This document shows, piece by piece, positions 1 to 6,796 of a DNA stretch of 11,821 nucleotides (the stretch's first letter is position 1; each line of letters starts with the position of its first letter). The notes below the pieces were generated by a model. The model searched no databases. It was not told where the DNA came from and saw only the letters and a program-made list of their open reading frames with translations. The position numbers and the translations under genes are program-made. Source of the DNA: Rhodocyclaceae bacterium UBA6160 (GTDB taxonomy: Bacteria; Pseudomonadota; Gammaproteobacteria; Burkholderiales; Rhodocyclaceae); contig DIUK01000031.1 of assembly GCA_002422995.1 (NCBI GenBank), positions 1 to 11,821 on the forward strand. Direction: 5' to 3'.

Positions 1-611
1 TTGATGGCGAGTTCCAGCGGAATGCTTTGCGGGTCGGGAATCTCATCGCTTGTGACCAGCCACGGGCCAATCGGGCCAAAGCCGTCAAAGCTCTTGCCCT
101 TCACCCACTGCCCGTTACGCTTGGCTTGCCAGTCGCGCTCCGAGACATCATTCGCCAGGCAATAACCGGCCACGTGCGCTAGCGCATCACTTTGGCTGAC
201 GCGTTGCGCTGTGCGCCCCATGATGATGGCAAGCTCCACTTCCCAGTCGCCCGCAACGGAACCTTCGGGCAGGGCGAAATCGTCATTCGGCCCGGCTAGC
301 GAGGTGATGGCTTTATTGAAAACCACCGGCTCGGCGGGGATGGCCATGCCGGATTCTTCGGCATGTTTTCGGTAGTTCAGGCCAATGGCAATGAACTGGC
401 GGATGCCGGTAATCGGCGTGCCAAGGCGTGCGCCTGTTGGTACGAGTGGCATTTTGGCAAGATTGATGGCCGCAAGCGCGGCGAGTTTTTCTGGTGCCAG
501 CCAGTCGGGGGTGAAATCGGGAATCAGCAGAGATAAATCGCGCAGCTGGCCTTGCGCATCAACAGCCCCTGGCTTTTCTGCGCCCAAGGGGCCAAATCTG
601 AATAGTTTCAT
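1..611 (-). CDS. Fumarylacetoacetate hydrolase (FAH) family protein, C-terminus cut by window edge
   Basis: The visible 203 residues begin MKLFRFGPLG and carry the hallmarks of the FAH fold: GLNYRKHAEESG (about 77-88), the acidic pair in WEVELAIIMG (E124 and E126), NDVSERDW (154-161) and KGKSFDGFGPIGPWLVT (171-187). In this family the E-x-E pair and a later Asp bind the catalytic Mg2+ or Mn2+. Members hydrolyse, hydrate or decarboxylate 2-oxo-acid or diketo substrates in the cytoplasm, in aromatic or sugar-acid catabolism. The substrate cannot be read from the sequence. The start at 611 is supported by GGGAGA seven bases upstream (619-624). The C-terminal part, roughly a quarter to a third of a usual 280-residue member, lies outside the window. 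It follows the Dps gene by 118 bases on the same strand, so it may be a later gene of that transcript or have its own promoter. Confidence 0.9.
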   Translation of the reverse strand, partial: MKLFRFGPLGAEKPGAVDAQGQLRDLSLLIPDFTPDWLAPEKLAALAAINLAKMPLVPTGARLGTPITGIRQFIAIGLNYRKHAEESGMAIPAEPVVFNKAITSLAGPNDDFALPEGSVAGDWEVELAIIMGRTAQRVSQSDALAHVAGYCLANDVSERDWQAKRNGQWVKGKSFDGFGPIGPWLVTSDEIPDPQSIPLELAI

Positions 612-729
612 AAACTCGTCTCCCGTGATTTTCTAAGAATAAAAGCAGGGAGGCGAGTTTAGCGGTTATCGTCAAGGCTTACCGTGTTGTACGCCGTTAA
701 AACGGCATAGGCGGTGTTTGCGCTGCGCT

Positions 730-1194
730 TTACTCTTCCAGCAGGCTACGCAACATCCACGCGGTTTTCTCATGCACATCCAAGCGTTGGGTAACCAAGT
801 CTATCGTGGGCTGGTCGTTGGCTTTATCCAGCAAAGGCAGCAAACCGCGCGCCGTGCGGGCGACGGTTTCTTGTGCATTGACCAGATGACGCACCATCTC
901 AAGCGCTTTGGGCTGGCCGTCAATCTCCTTGATGGAGGCCAGGCGTGCAAATTCCTTATAGGTGCCAGGCGCGGGAAAGCCCAGCGCGCGGATGCGCTCG
1001 GCAATCAAGTCCAGCGCATTCCACTGCTCGGTGTATTGCCCCATGAACATCAGGTGCAAGGTGTTGAACATGGGGCCGGTGACGTTCCAGTGAAAGTTGT
1101 GCGTCATCAGGTAGAGCGTGTAGCTGTCGGCGAGCAAGTGCGAGAGGCCAGCGCTGATTTTTTCGCGATCTTTTTTGTTAATGCCAATATCCAT
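730..1194 (-). CDS. dps: Dps-family ferritin-like DNA-binding/iron-storage protein
   Basis: This is a 154-residue four-helix ferritin-like protein of normal length for Dps. The signature THNFHWNVTG (31-40) leads to FNTLH (43-47) and DLIAERIRALG (62-72). By spacing to E. coli Dps (H51, H63, D67, D78, E82) the inter-subunit ferroxidase ligands are H35, H47, D62 and E66, but the position of D67 is M51. Family members form 12-subunit cages that oxidise Fe2+ with peroxide and protect DNA in the cytoplasm; many are induced by OxyR or on starvation. The N-terminal tail (MDIGINKKDREK) is short with a few lysines, so direct DNA binding is uncertain. The start at 1194 is set by AGGAG (1202-1206). The gene lies downstream of oxyR on the same strand and has its own candidate promoter. 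Confidence 0.92.
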   Translation of the reverse strand: MDIGINKKDREKISAGLSHLLADSYTLYLMTHNFHWNVTGPMFNTLHLMFMGQYTEQWNALDLIAERIRALGFPAPGTYKEFARLASIKEIDGQPKALEMVRHLVNAQETVARTARGLLPLLDKANDQPTIDLVTQRLDVHEKTAWMLRSLLEE

Positions 1195-1235
1195 TGGTAG
1201 CTCCTAAATGTGTGGTTTTGGAATCAGGAATTTGC

Positions 1236-1265
1236 AATGTAACCTTCTTGCGCGAAAAATGCCAA
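1236..1265 (-). promoter_or_regulatory. Candidate sigma-70 promoter of dps
   Basis: Read on the minus strand, TTGGCA (1260-1265, five of six to the -35 consensus) is followed after 18 bases by TACATT (1236-1241, four of six to the -10). Transcription would start near 1229, giving a leader of about 35 bases with the AGGAG ribosome site before the dps ATG at 1194. Two CTATCA motifs (1266-1271 and 1285-1290) abut the -35 on its upstream side, the usual place for an activator. The assignment is by eye. Confidence 0.5.
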
Positions 1266-1316
1266 TGATAGTTTTCTGTCTCGGTGATAGCCAGGCTTTA
1301 TGTGGCGGCAAGCGAG

Positions 1317-2228
1317 TTAGCGGATGGGATGCGTGCCGGGGAGTTGGCAATCGAGCAACGCTGCGCGCATGACCTCAATGGCTTGAAGGCGCGGGAAGCT
1401 CGTGCGCCACACCATGCCAACATGACGGGTAGGCGTGGGTTCGGTGAATGGCCTAACACGCAGCAAGGGGTCGTTTTTAGACAAGGTATCTACACTGCTG
1501 GCGGGCATGACAGTGATGCCAACGCCTGAGGCGACCATGTGACGTATGGTTTCCAGGGAGGATGATTCCAGCACTTGCGGTGATTCGCCGTGGCTGGCTC
1601 GCGCGCAGAGATCAAGTACCTGATCCCGAAAGCAGTTGCCAGAACCTAGCATGAGCAGGGGCGTTTCAAGTAGCTGTGCCGGTGCAAAGGACTTTTGTTT
1701 GACCCACGGGTGTGCTACAGGTAGCAATAACCGAAACGGCTCTTCATATATCGGTTGCGCAACCAGCCCAGGTTCGTTGACGGGCAGCGCGAGAACTAAA
1801 ACATCTAATTCAAAATTCTTGAGTTTTTCGATCAGCACTTCGGTATAGCCTTCGGCGATGATGAGTGGCATGTTTGGGGCGCGATCTTTTAACAGCGGCA
1901 CGAGTGATGGCAGTAGCCAGGGACCGATGGTGTAGATCACCCCTAGTCTTAGCGGCCCTGCCAGCGGGTCGCGACCCGCAGCGGCAATTTCATTCACGCG
2001 GGCGGCTTCGCTTAATACACGCTCAGCTTGTGCGACGACTTGTACTCCTATTGTCGTGGGGCGAACTTCACCACTGTTGCGTTCAAACAAAACAATGCCC
2101 AGTGATTCCTCGAGTTTTTTAACGGCAACGGAAAGTGTGGGTTGAGAGACGTGGCACTTCTCGGCGGCGCGGCCAAAATGGCTTTCACGCGCCAGGGCGA
2201 CGATGTAGCGAAGTTCAGTAAGGGTCAT
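1317..2228 (-). CDS. oxyR: Hydrogen-peroxide-sensing LysR-type regulator OxyR
   Basis: This is a 303-residue LysR-type regulator. The N-terminal winged helix-turn-helix is MTLTELRYIVALARESHFGRAAEKCHVSQPTLS (about 1-33), followed by a substrate-binding-like sensor domain (about 90-300). The two cysteines in GSGNCFRDQVLDLC fall at residues 199 and 208, the same numbers as the peroxide-reactive C199-C208 disulfide pair of E. coli OxyR, which makes this call stronger than a generic LysR match. The protein should activate peroxide-defence genes when oxidised. An in-frame ATG exists upstream at 2357, but those 43 extra residues are the overlapping dehydrogenase gene read in another frame. The start at 2228 places the DNA-binding domain at the N-terminus. 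The start overlaps the dehydrogenase stop by 4 bases (ATGA) and has only a weak ribosome site, which points to translational coupling. Confidence 0.95.
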   Translation of the reverse strand: MTLTELRYIVALARESHFGRAAEKCHVSQPTLSVAVKKLEESLGIVLFERNSGEVRPTTIGVQVVAQAERVLSEAARVNEIAAAGRDPLAGPLRLGVIYTIGPWLLPSLVPLLKDRAPNMPLIIAEGYTEVLIEKLKNFELDVLVLALPVNEPGLVAQPIYEEPFRLLLPVAHPWVKQKSFAPAQLLETPLLMLGSGNCFRDQVLDLCARASHGESPQVLESSSLETIRHMVASGVGITVMPASSVDTLSKNDPLLRVRPFTEPTPTRHVGMVWRTSFPRLQAIEVMRAALLDCQLPGTHPIR

Positions 2229-3097
2229 TCGTCTTGTACCGCTTGGCTGGTAGGTCGGGATGCTAAAGGAAAGCCTTCGAAAGGTTTGGATCGTTGATGG
2301 GCAATGGGTGTCCAGGTATGACGCGCATTGGGCACGCCACCATCCACGCGAATGCAAGAGCCAGTAATGAATGAAGCGGCTTCTGAGAGCAGAAAAACGA
2401 TCGCCGCCGAGATTTCTGCCTCGGTGCCAAAGCGTTGCAGCGGAACCTTCTTTTTCCAGCCGCGCATTTCTTTTTGTACTTCGGGTGAGTAGGTATCAAA
2501 GCCGCTGCTGGCAATCCAGCCGGGCGCTACAGCATTGACCCTTACGCCAGCGTGTGCCCATTCACAGGCCACTGTTTCGGTAAATGAGAGCATGCCTGCA
2601 CGAGCAGCACCACTATGCGCCATGTGCGGCATGCCACCCCCAATGTCGGCAATGATGTTAACGATTGACCCGCCATGCGCTTCCATCCACTGCGTGTATG
2701 TCTCGCGTGATACCAAAAAACCGCCTGTCAGGTTGTTTTTAATGACGGCTTCCCAGCCATTGAGCGACAAGTTTTTTGCCAAAGCAGGAAATTGACCGCC
2801 CGCATTATTTATCAAGTGATGGATGGCACCATGTTGTGCCAACACTGCACTAACCATGGACTTGACCATGGCTTCGTCACGGATGTCGCAAACATGAATG
2901 CTGGCTTTTCCGCCCGCAGCGATAATTTCGGCTTGCACGGCACGCAGCTTTTCGATTTTGCGCCCTGCCAAAGCTACCGTTGCACCCAGACTAGCTAGTT
3001 CATGCGCTGTGCAGCGACCCAAGCCGCTACCGCCGCCGGTCACAATGATGGTTTGGTCGGCAAAAAGCTCAGGACGAAATACAGATTGGTATTTCAT
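2225..3097 (-). CDS. Short-chain dehydrogenase/reductase of the PECR/DECR (enoyl-CoA reductase-like) type
   Basis: This 290-residue protein has a Rossmann fold. The cofactor-binding motif TGGGSGLG is at 20-27, NNAGG at 97-101, and the late motif VNAVAPGWI at 188-195, with VDGG (251-254) near the end. The canonical catalytic Tyr-x-x-x-Lys is absent. The equivalent stretch is HSGAARAG (161-168), as I recall it from mammalian peroxisomal trans-2-enoyl-CoA reductase (PECR). Family knowledge therefore points to a cytoplasmic NADP(H)-dependent reductase acting on a fatty acyl-CoA or related enoyl or dienoyl substrate; the exact substrate is unknown. The N-terminal MKYQSVFRPELF before the first strand is typical of this subgroup. 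It is the first gene of a leftward unit and overlaps oxyR by 4 bases. The ribosome site is a weak TTGAGA about nine bases upstream. Confidence 0.9.
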   Translation of the reverse strand: MKYQSVFRPELFADQTIIVTGGGSGLGRCTAHELASLGATVALAGRKIEKLRAVQAEIIAAGGKASIHVCDIRDEAMVKSMVSAVLAQHGAIHHLINNAGGQFPALAKNLSLNGWEAVIKNNLTGGFLVSRETYTQWMEAHGGSIVNIIADIGGGMPHMAHSGAARAGMLSFTETVACEWAHAGVRVNAVAPGWIASSGFDTYSPEVQKEMRGWKKKVPLQRFGTEAEISAAIVFLLSEAASFITGSCIRVDGGVPNARHTWTPIAHQRSKPFEGFPLASRPTSQAVQDE

Positions 3098-3135
3098 CGA
3101 ATAATCTCAAGAGTTGATTGGATAAGCACACTGGC

Positions 3136-3141
3136 ATTATG
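3136..3141 (-). promoter_or_regulatory. Possible -10 element for the dehydrogenase-oxyR unit
   Basis: CATAAT on the minus strand matches five of six consensus -10 bases and would give a leader of about 30 bases to the dehydrogenase start at 3097. I see no good -35 hexamer at 16-18 bases, so an activator-dependent or different promoter is equally possible. Confidence 0.3.
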
Positions 3142-3227
3142 ATTTTTGGTTGGCTGGAATAACAGCAAAGCAAGCGCAGCACAGTTAAACCACGAGTCAA
3201 TATCATAGCGTAACAGGGCATGATGAA

Positions 3228-3261
3228 CTGTCACTGTTCTGTCATTATTCTGCAATAGACT
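3228..3261 (+). promoter_or_regulatory. Pho box and overlapping phoB promoter
   Basis: Two near-perfect PhoB-binding heptamers, CTGTCAC (3228-3234) and CTGTCAT (3239-3245), are separated by the usual 4-base linker. A third, weaker heptamer CTGCAAT (3250-3256) keeps the 11-base period. A TAGACT hexamer (3256-3261, four of six to the -10 consensus) lies 10 bases after the second heptamer, the position expected where PhoB replaces the -35 element. The phoB start is 30 bases further on. This supports positive autoregulation of phoBR under phosphate limitation. The same 193-base region must also hold the leftward promoter for the dehydrogenase-oxyR unit. Confidence 0.88.
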
Positions 3262-3290
3262 GAATTCTTGAGCAATTAAAAAGGAAATTT

Positions 3291-3977
3291 ATGGCGGCCT
3301 CAATTTTGGTGGTTGAAGATGAGTTGGCGATTCAGTCTTTGATAGAAATTAATTTGCGGCGTGCCGGTCATGAGGTAATTTTGGCCAGTGATTCGGAAAC
3401 TGCTCGCCGACTGATAACGGCAATATTGCCTGATTTGGTATTGCTTGACTGGATGTTGCCTGGCATGAGCGGGCTGGATTTTGCGCGGCAATTACGCCGT
3501 GACACACGCACACGCGATTTGCCTATCATCATGTTGACAGCGCGGGCGGAGGAGCGCGATAAAATCGATGGCTTTGATATCGGCGTGGATGATTACATTA
3601 CCAAGCCCTTTAGTCCACGTGAGCTGGTTGCCCGCATTCGCGCAGTTTTGCGACGCCATGCACCGCAAACAACGGATGAGTTGGTGATGTTAGGGGCATT
3701 GCGTCTTGATCCTGCAACACATCGTATCAGCAGCGGCGATACTGAGATACCTTTAGGCCCAACCGAGTTCCGACTTTTACATTTCTTTATGACGCATCCT
3801 GAACGAGTCCATACACGTACCCAATTGTTAGACCAGGTTTGGGGCGACCATATATTTGTTGAAGAGCGTACCGTGGATGTGCATATTCGCCGCTTGCGTG
3901 CAGCGCTGGAGGCAACAGGCAATGCGGATTTGATTCAGACTGTCCGAGGAAGCGGTTACCGCATGTCGGCTTTATGA
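3291..3977 (+). CDS. phoB: Phosphate regulon response regulator PhoB
   Basis: This 228-residue OmpR/PhoB-type regulator has a receiver domain (about 1-122) with the acidic pocket E9-D10, the phosphoacceptor D53 in LLDWMLPGMSG, T83 and K105. The DWMLPG sequence is characteristic of PhoB. The C-terminal winged helix (about 132-228) contains GPTEFRLLHFFMTHPERV and ends TVRGSGYRMSAL. Phosphorylated by PhoR, it binds Pho boxes and activates phosphate-scavenging genes. The start is set by AAGGAA just upstream (3281-3286). A Pho box lies directly upstream, and the stop overlaps the phoR start by 4 bases, so the pair is co-transcribed and probably translationally coupled. No pst or phoU gene is in the window, although these often adjoin phoB in related bacteria. 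Confidence 0.96.
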   Translation: MAASILVVEDELAIQSLIEINLRRAGHEVILASDSETARRLITAILPDLVLLDWMLPGMSGLDFARQLRRDTRTRDLPIIMLTARAEERDKIDGFDIGVDDYITKPFSPRELVARIRAVLRRHAPQTTDELVMLGALRLDPATHRISSGDTEIPLGPTEFRLLHFFMTHPERVHTRTQLLDQVWGDHIFVEERTVDVHIRRLRAALEATGNADLIQTVRGSGYRMSAL

Positions 3978-5305
3978 AGTCAATGGTGATGTCTGTCATT
4001 GTTGAGGTTTTGGTCACTTGTTTGCTGGTTGTTGTGGCTGGCTTTTTGGGCTATGTGGGTGCAAGCTGGTTCGGTGTAGGCAGTGCAATGACGGGCATGC
4101 TGCTTATGTTTGCATTGATTCTTTTGCGCCATGCAACCTGTCTTTGGCAACTCATTTATTGGTCACAAGCCCCCCACGAGCGTGAGCCATTGACCGCTAC
4201 GGGAGCATGGGGAGAATTAAGTGATCTGCTCTATCAGCAAATGCGCAAGGCATCCAAAGAGACCAAGCTGGCCAATACCGAGTTAGAACGTTTGCGTTTG
4301 GCGGCAGAGGCTTTGCCTGAAGGCGTTGTTATTTTGGATGATGACTGGGTGATTGAGTGGATGAACTGGGAAGCGGAGGCATGTTTGGGCTTGAGTGCCA
4401 GCACAGATACCGGTAGCCGTCTAACGCACTTATTACGCGAGCCGGCATTGCTGGATTATCTCAATGCAAAAGGTACCCATGAAAAACCTCTGAGCCTCAC
4501 GACGCAACGTAATCCTGGGCGCACACTGCAAGTTAAAACTGTGCCTTTTGCAGCAGAGCGCACGTTAATTATGGTGCGTGATATTACTCAGCTGGAAAAA
4601 TTAGCAACGATGCGCCGTGATTTTGTGGCGAATGTTTCGCATGAGCTGAAAACACCGCTTACCGTAACACTCGGATTTATTGAAACGGCAGCGGATGCCT
4701 TGCATGATGCCTCGTCAGAAGAGCTGGCAAGCTATTTGCGCATGGCCACAGAGCAAGCATTGCGCATGCAGAGCTTGATTGAGGATTTGCTGATGTTGTC
4801 TTCTTTAGAAACCGACGCCCTGCCGCAGGAAGAGGCGATGGATATCGGCAGTTTATTAACGCAAGTGAAACAGGAAGCACAAGCATTGTCTGACGCACGT
4901 GCAAGCCAGCATCAAATCAGTTTGCAGGTGAATGGCTCTACACATATTGTAGGCAGTGCGCGTGAACTTCAGTCTGCGCTGAGTAATTTAGCGACAAATG
5001 CTGTGCGCTATACGCCAACAGGTGGCGTGATTTCATTGCGCTGGGAGGCAGATGCACATAGCGCCCATTTTTCTGTGGCAGATACAGGCATTGGCATTGC
5101 TGCAGAGCACCTGCCGAGGCTCACTGAACGGTTTTATCGTGTAGATCACGGCCGTTCGCGCGATATGGGCGGCACAGGTCTGGGCTTGGCTATTGTGAAG
5201 CATGTATTGGAGCGCCATCAAGCGCAGCTTGAAATTAAAAGCGAACTGGGGAAAGGGAGTACTTTTAGCGTGGCGTTTCCAGCACGTCGCGTGGTAGCTG
5301 AGTAA
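3974..5305 (+). CDS. phoR: Phosphate regulon sensor histidine kinase PhoR
   Basis: This 443-residue inner-membrane kinase has two hydrophobic segments (about 7-29 and 37-58) with almost no periplasmic loop between them, as in PhoR. A linker and PAS-like domain (about 100-205, EALPEGVVILDDDWVIEWMN) follow. The HisKA domain has H223 in FVANVSHELKTPLTV. The ATP-binding domain has the N-box NLATNAVRYT (N342), DTGIGI (370-375) and GGTGLGL (399-405), so all catalytic boxes are intact. The short extracytoplasmic part fits the view that PhoR senses phosphate through the Pst transporter and PhoU rather than binding it directly. The ATG at 3974 overlaps the phoB stop (ATGA). Internal Met codons at residues 4 and 6 are possible alternatives, but the coupled start is preferred. 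Confidence 0.95.
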   Translation: MKSMVMSVIVEVLVTCLLVVVAGFLGYVGASWFGVGSAMTGMLLMFALILLRHATCLWQLIYWSQAPHEREPLTATGAWGELSDLLYQQMRKASKETKLANTELERLRLAAEALPEGVVILDDDWVIEWMNWEAEACLGLSASTDTGSRLTHLLREPALLDYLNAKGTHEKPLSLTTQRNPGRTLQVKTVPFAAERTLIMVRDITQLEKLATMRRDFVANVSHELKTPLTVTLGFIETAADALHDASSEELASYLRMATEQALRMQSLIEDLLMLSSLETDALPQEEAMDIGSLLTQVKQEAQALSDARASQHQISLQVNGSTHIVGSARELQSALSNLATNAVRYTPTGGVISLRWEADAHSAHFSVADTGIGIAAEHLPRLTERFYRVDHGRSRDMGGTGLGLAIVKHVLERHQAQLEIKSELGKGSTFSVAFPARRVVAE

Positions 5306-5313
5306 GAAGCCTG

Positions 5314-5340
5314 AAACCTTGATCTAAATCTAAAGGTTTT
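5314..5340 (+). terminator. Weak possible terminator of phoR
   Basis: AAACCTTGAT (5314-5323) can pair with ATC and AAGGTTT (5328-5330 and 5333-5339), with a two-base bulge and a CTAA loop, and the stem runs into TTTT. It is AT-rich and has a short T run, so its efficiency is doubtful. It lies nine bases after the phoR stop. Confidence 0.3.
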
Positions 5341-5418
5341 GATAAGTGGGTTTGAGCAAAACAACTGAGCAGGCTGCAGGTTAGACATTTTCTCAAGATC
5401 ATCAAGAACAATGACTGT

Positions 5419-5455
5419 AAAAAAGCGGCTTGCAAACCGAGTTTGCAAGCCGCTT
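5419..5455 (-). terminator. Strong rho-independent terminator of the porin gene
   Basis: A perfect 15-base inverted repeat, AAGCGGCTTGCAAAC (5423-5437) and GTTTGCAAGCCGCTT (5441-5455), encloses a 3-base loop. On the minus strand the stem is followed by six T (5424-5419). It starts 21 bases after the porin stop codon. On the plus strand no T run follows, so it acts mainly in the porin direction. Confidence 0.9.
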
Positions 5456-5476
5456 GAGATAAATATTACAGCAGGG

Positions 5477-6619
5477 TTAAAACGCGTGGTTTACACCCAA
5501 TTGAATACCTGAGAGCTTCACGTTGTTGCCGGTAAAGCCCGTTTTGCCATCGCCGAAATCGTAGCCTTTACCTGCACCTGCTACGGTGCTTGTACGGTCA
5601 TCATTCTGCATTTGGGCGTAGTGTGCGATCAGCGTTGTGCGCTTGGAGAGGCTATGCTCGTAGCCCAAAACCCAGAACTTGGCACCGGTTTCTGAAAGAT
5701 TTGATATGCCAGTGCGATTGCCGCTCAAATCATCTGCACTGTAGTATTGAGCAAGCAGTTTGCCATTTGCTGTGACATTGTAAGTGCCGCCAATACCCCA
5801 CACATTTTGTTTAAGTTCGCCCAAGCTGCCTTCTGCTTTGGTTCGGCCATACATCAAACGCACGCTGGCTACATCGAATTTGTAGCTGCCACCGATGCGC
5901 GTCTCTGTTGTTTTTGCATCAATACCCATACCAAACTTACTGGCTGCCGCTTCGTTGTTTTCAGAGAGATTGCCATGAGCTAAGCCAATGAAAACGGGGC
6001 CATTGTCGTATTTCAGACCAATTTCAAAAAGTGAGGAATTGATGCTCTTGCCGGGTTCTTCACTCTTGTTTTCATTGGCTTGATAGTGCAGCGTGCCTTC
6101 AAGGCCTGAGAACTTTGGGGTAATGTAAGCAATTGAATTGGTATAACGGGTATCGAAATACGAACCGAAACCACTGAGCTTGCCAAAAATGGCACTGTTG
6201 TCACCAATGCCATCACTATGAATGACAACGTCTAATTTGCCAGCAAGGTCACGGTTCGGGCCGCTGAAATTACCTAGCTTGACAGTACCAAAACCGCCTT
6301 TTAAGCCAACGAAGCTGTCGCGCCCGGTATCCAGGCCGCCACCTGCGTCGAATTTTGCATTTGACTCGAACTGGAAGAAAGCGCTCATGCCGTTGCCCAA
6401 GTTTTCGGTACCTTTAAAGCCGAGGCGCGAACCGTTGGAGGTGACGCGGTTGTAGCTGGGGGTGCCTTTGGCCGGCACGCCAGCTTGGCCGCCGCTGACG
6501 CTGATGACATCAAACGTGCCGTCGATAATGCCATATACCGTGACGTTGGAGCCTGCAAAAGCAGCACCGGACAAGCTGGCCAAACTGGTTGCTGCCAGCG
6601 CGATCATTTTTTTCTTCAT
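5477..6619 (-). CDS. Outer-membrane general porin (betaproteobacterial 16-strand trimeric type)
   Basis: This 380-residue protein has a signal peptide, MKKKMIALAATSLASLSGAAFA, with cleavage predicted after A22. The mature protein starts GSNVTVYGIIDGTFDVISVSGG, typical of the porin family of Burkholderiales. Alternating beta-strand segments run through the protein (GSRLGFKGTENLGNGMSAFFQFE, DSFVGLKGGFGTVKLGNFSGP), and it ends GVNHAF with the terminal Phe used in outer-membrane assembly. It should form a trimeric diffusion channel for small hydrophilic solutes. AGGGG about nine bases upstream serves as ribosome site. It converges with phoR and ends at a strong terminator. Anion or phosphate selectivity cannot be judged from this sequence, and I found no convincing Pho box upstream. 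It is probably transcribed alone, although the gene upstream is on the same strand. Confidence 0.93.
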   Translation of the reverse strand: MKKKMIALAATSLASLSGAAFAGSNVTVYGIIDGTFDVISVSGGQAGVPAKGTPSYNRVTSNGSRLGFKGTENLGNGMSAFFQFESNAKFDAGGGLDTGRDSFVGLKGGFGTVKLGNFSGPNRDLAGKLDVVIHSDGIGDNSAIFGKLSGFGSYFDTRYTNSIAYITPKFSGLEGTLHYQANENKSEEPGKSINSSLFEIGLKYDNGPVFIGLAHGNLSENNEAAASKFGMGIDAKTTETRIGGSYKFDVASVRLMYGRTKAEGSLGELKQNVWGIGGTYNVTANGKLLAQYYSADDLSGNRTGISNLSETGAKFWVLGYEHSLSKRTTLIAHYAQMQNDDRTSTVAGAGKGYDFGDGKTGFTGNNVKLSGIQLGVNHAF

Positions 6620-6651
6620 AAATAATTACCCCTGATAATTCTGCGGTTAAA

Positions 6652-6702
6652 AAGCTGCTAACAAAGACAAGCTGCTAACAAAGACAAGCTGCTAACAAAG
6701 AC
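6652..6702. repeat. Three perfect tandem copies of a 17-base unit in the porin leader
   Basis: The unit AAGCTGCTAACAAAGAC occurs three times without mismatch (6652-6668, 6669-6685, 6686-6702). It lies 33-83 bases upstream of the porin start codon, between that gene and the end of the PilZ-like gene. On the porin-sense strand each copy reads GTCTTTGTTAGCAGCTT. It may be in the transcribed leader or the promoter; I could not place the promoter firmly. Perfect identity suggests recent expansion by slippage. Confidence 0.97.
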
Positions 6703-6796
6703 GCAACGTGTCGGCCTCTGTCAGTCGCTTGCAAAGTTTAGAAGGCATTTGTGACTATCTTGTTACAAAAATATGAAAACCGTGTGACCGTCAGCA

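Noticed and set aside
693..706. GCCGTT/AACGGC palindrome downstream of dps
   Set aside because: The stem is only six bases and no T run follows on the minus strand, so it is not a convincing terminator.
718..1200. 160-residue plus-strand open frame opposite dps
   Set aside because: It is the antisense shadow of a clear Dps gene and has no recognisable motif or ribosome site.
2229..2357. N-terminal extension of oxyR to an upstream in-frame ATG
   Set aside because: The 43 extra residues have no LysR character, lie entirely in the dehydrogenase gene, and the DNA-binding domain begins at the 2228 start.
3202..3224. ATCAT-N13-ATGAT inverted repeat in the divergent region
   Set aside because: It is short, does not match the OxyR spacing, and is likely to arise by chance in AT-rich intergenic DNA.
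6718..6735. Possible Pho box upstream of the porin (CTGTCAG followed by TTGCAAA)
   Set aside because: Only one heptamer resembles the consensus, the second is poor, and the orientation faces away from the porin.
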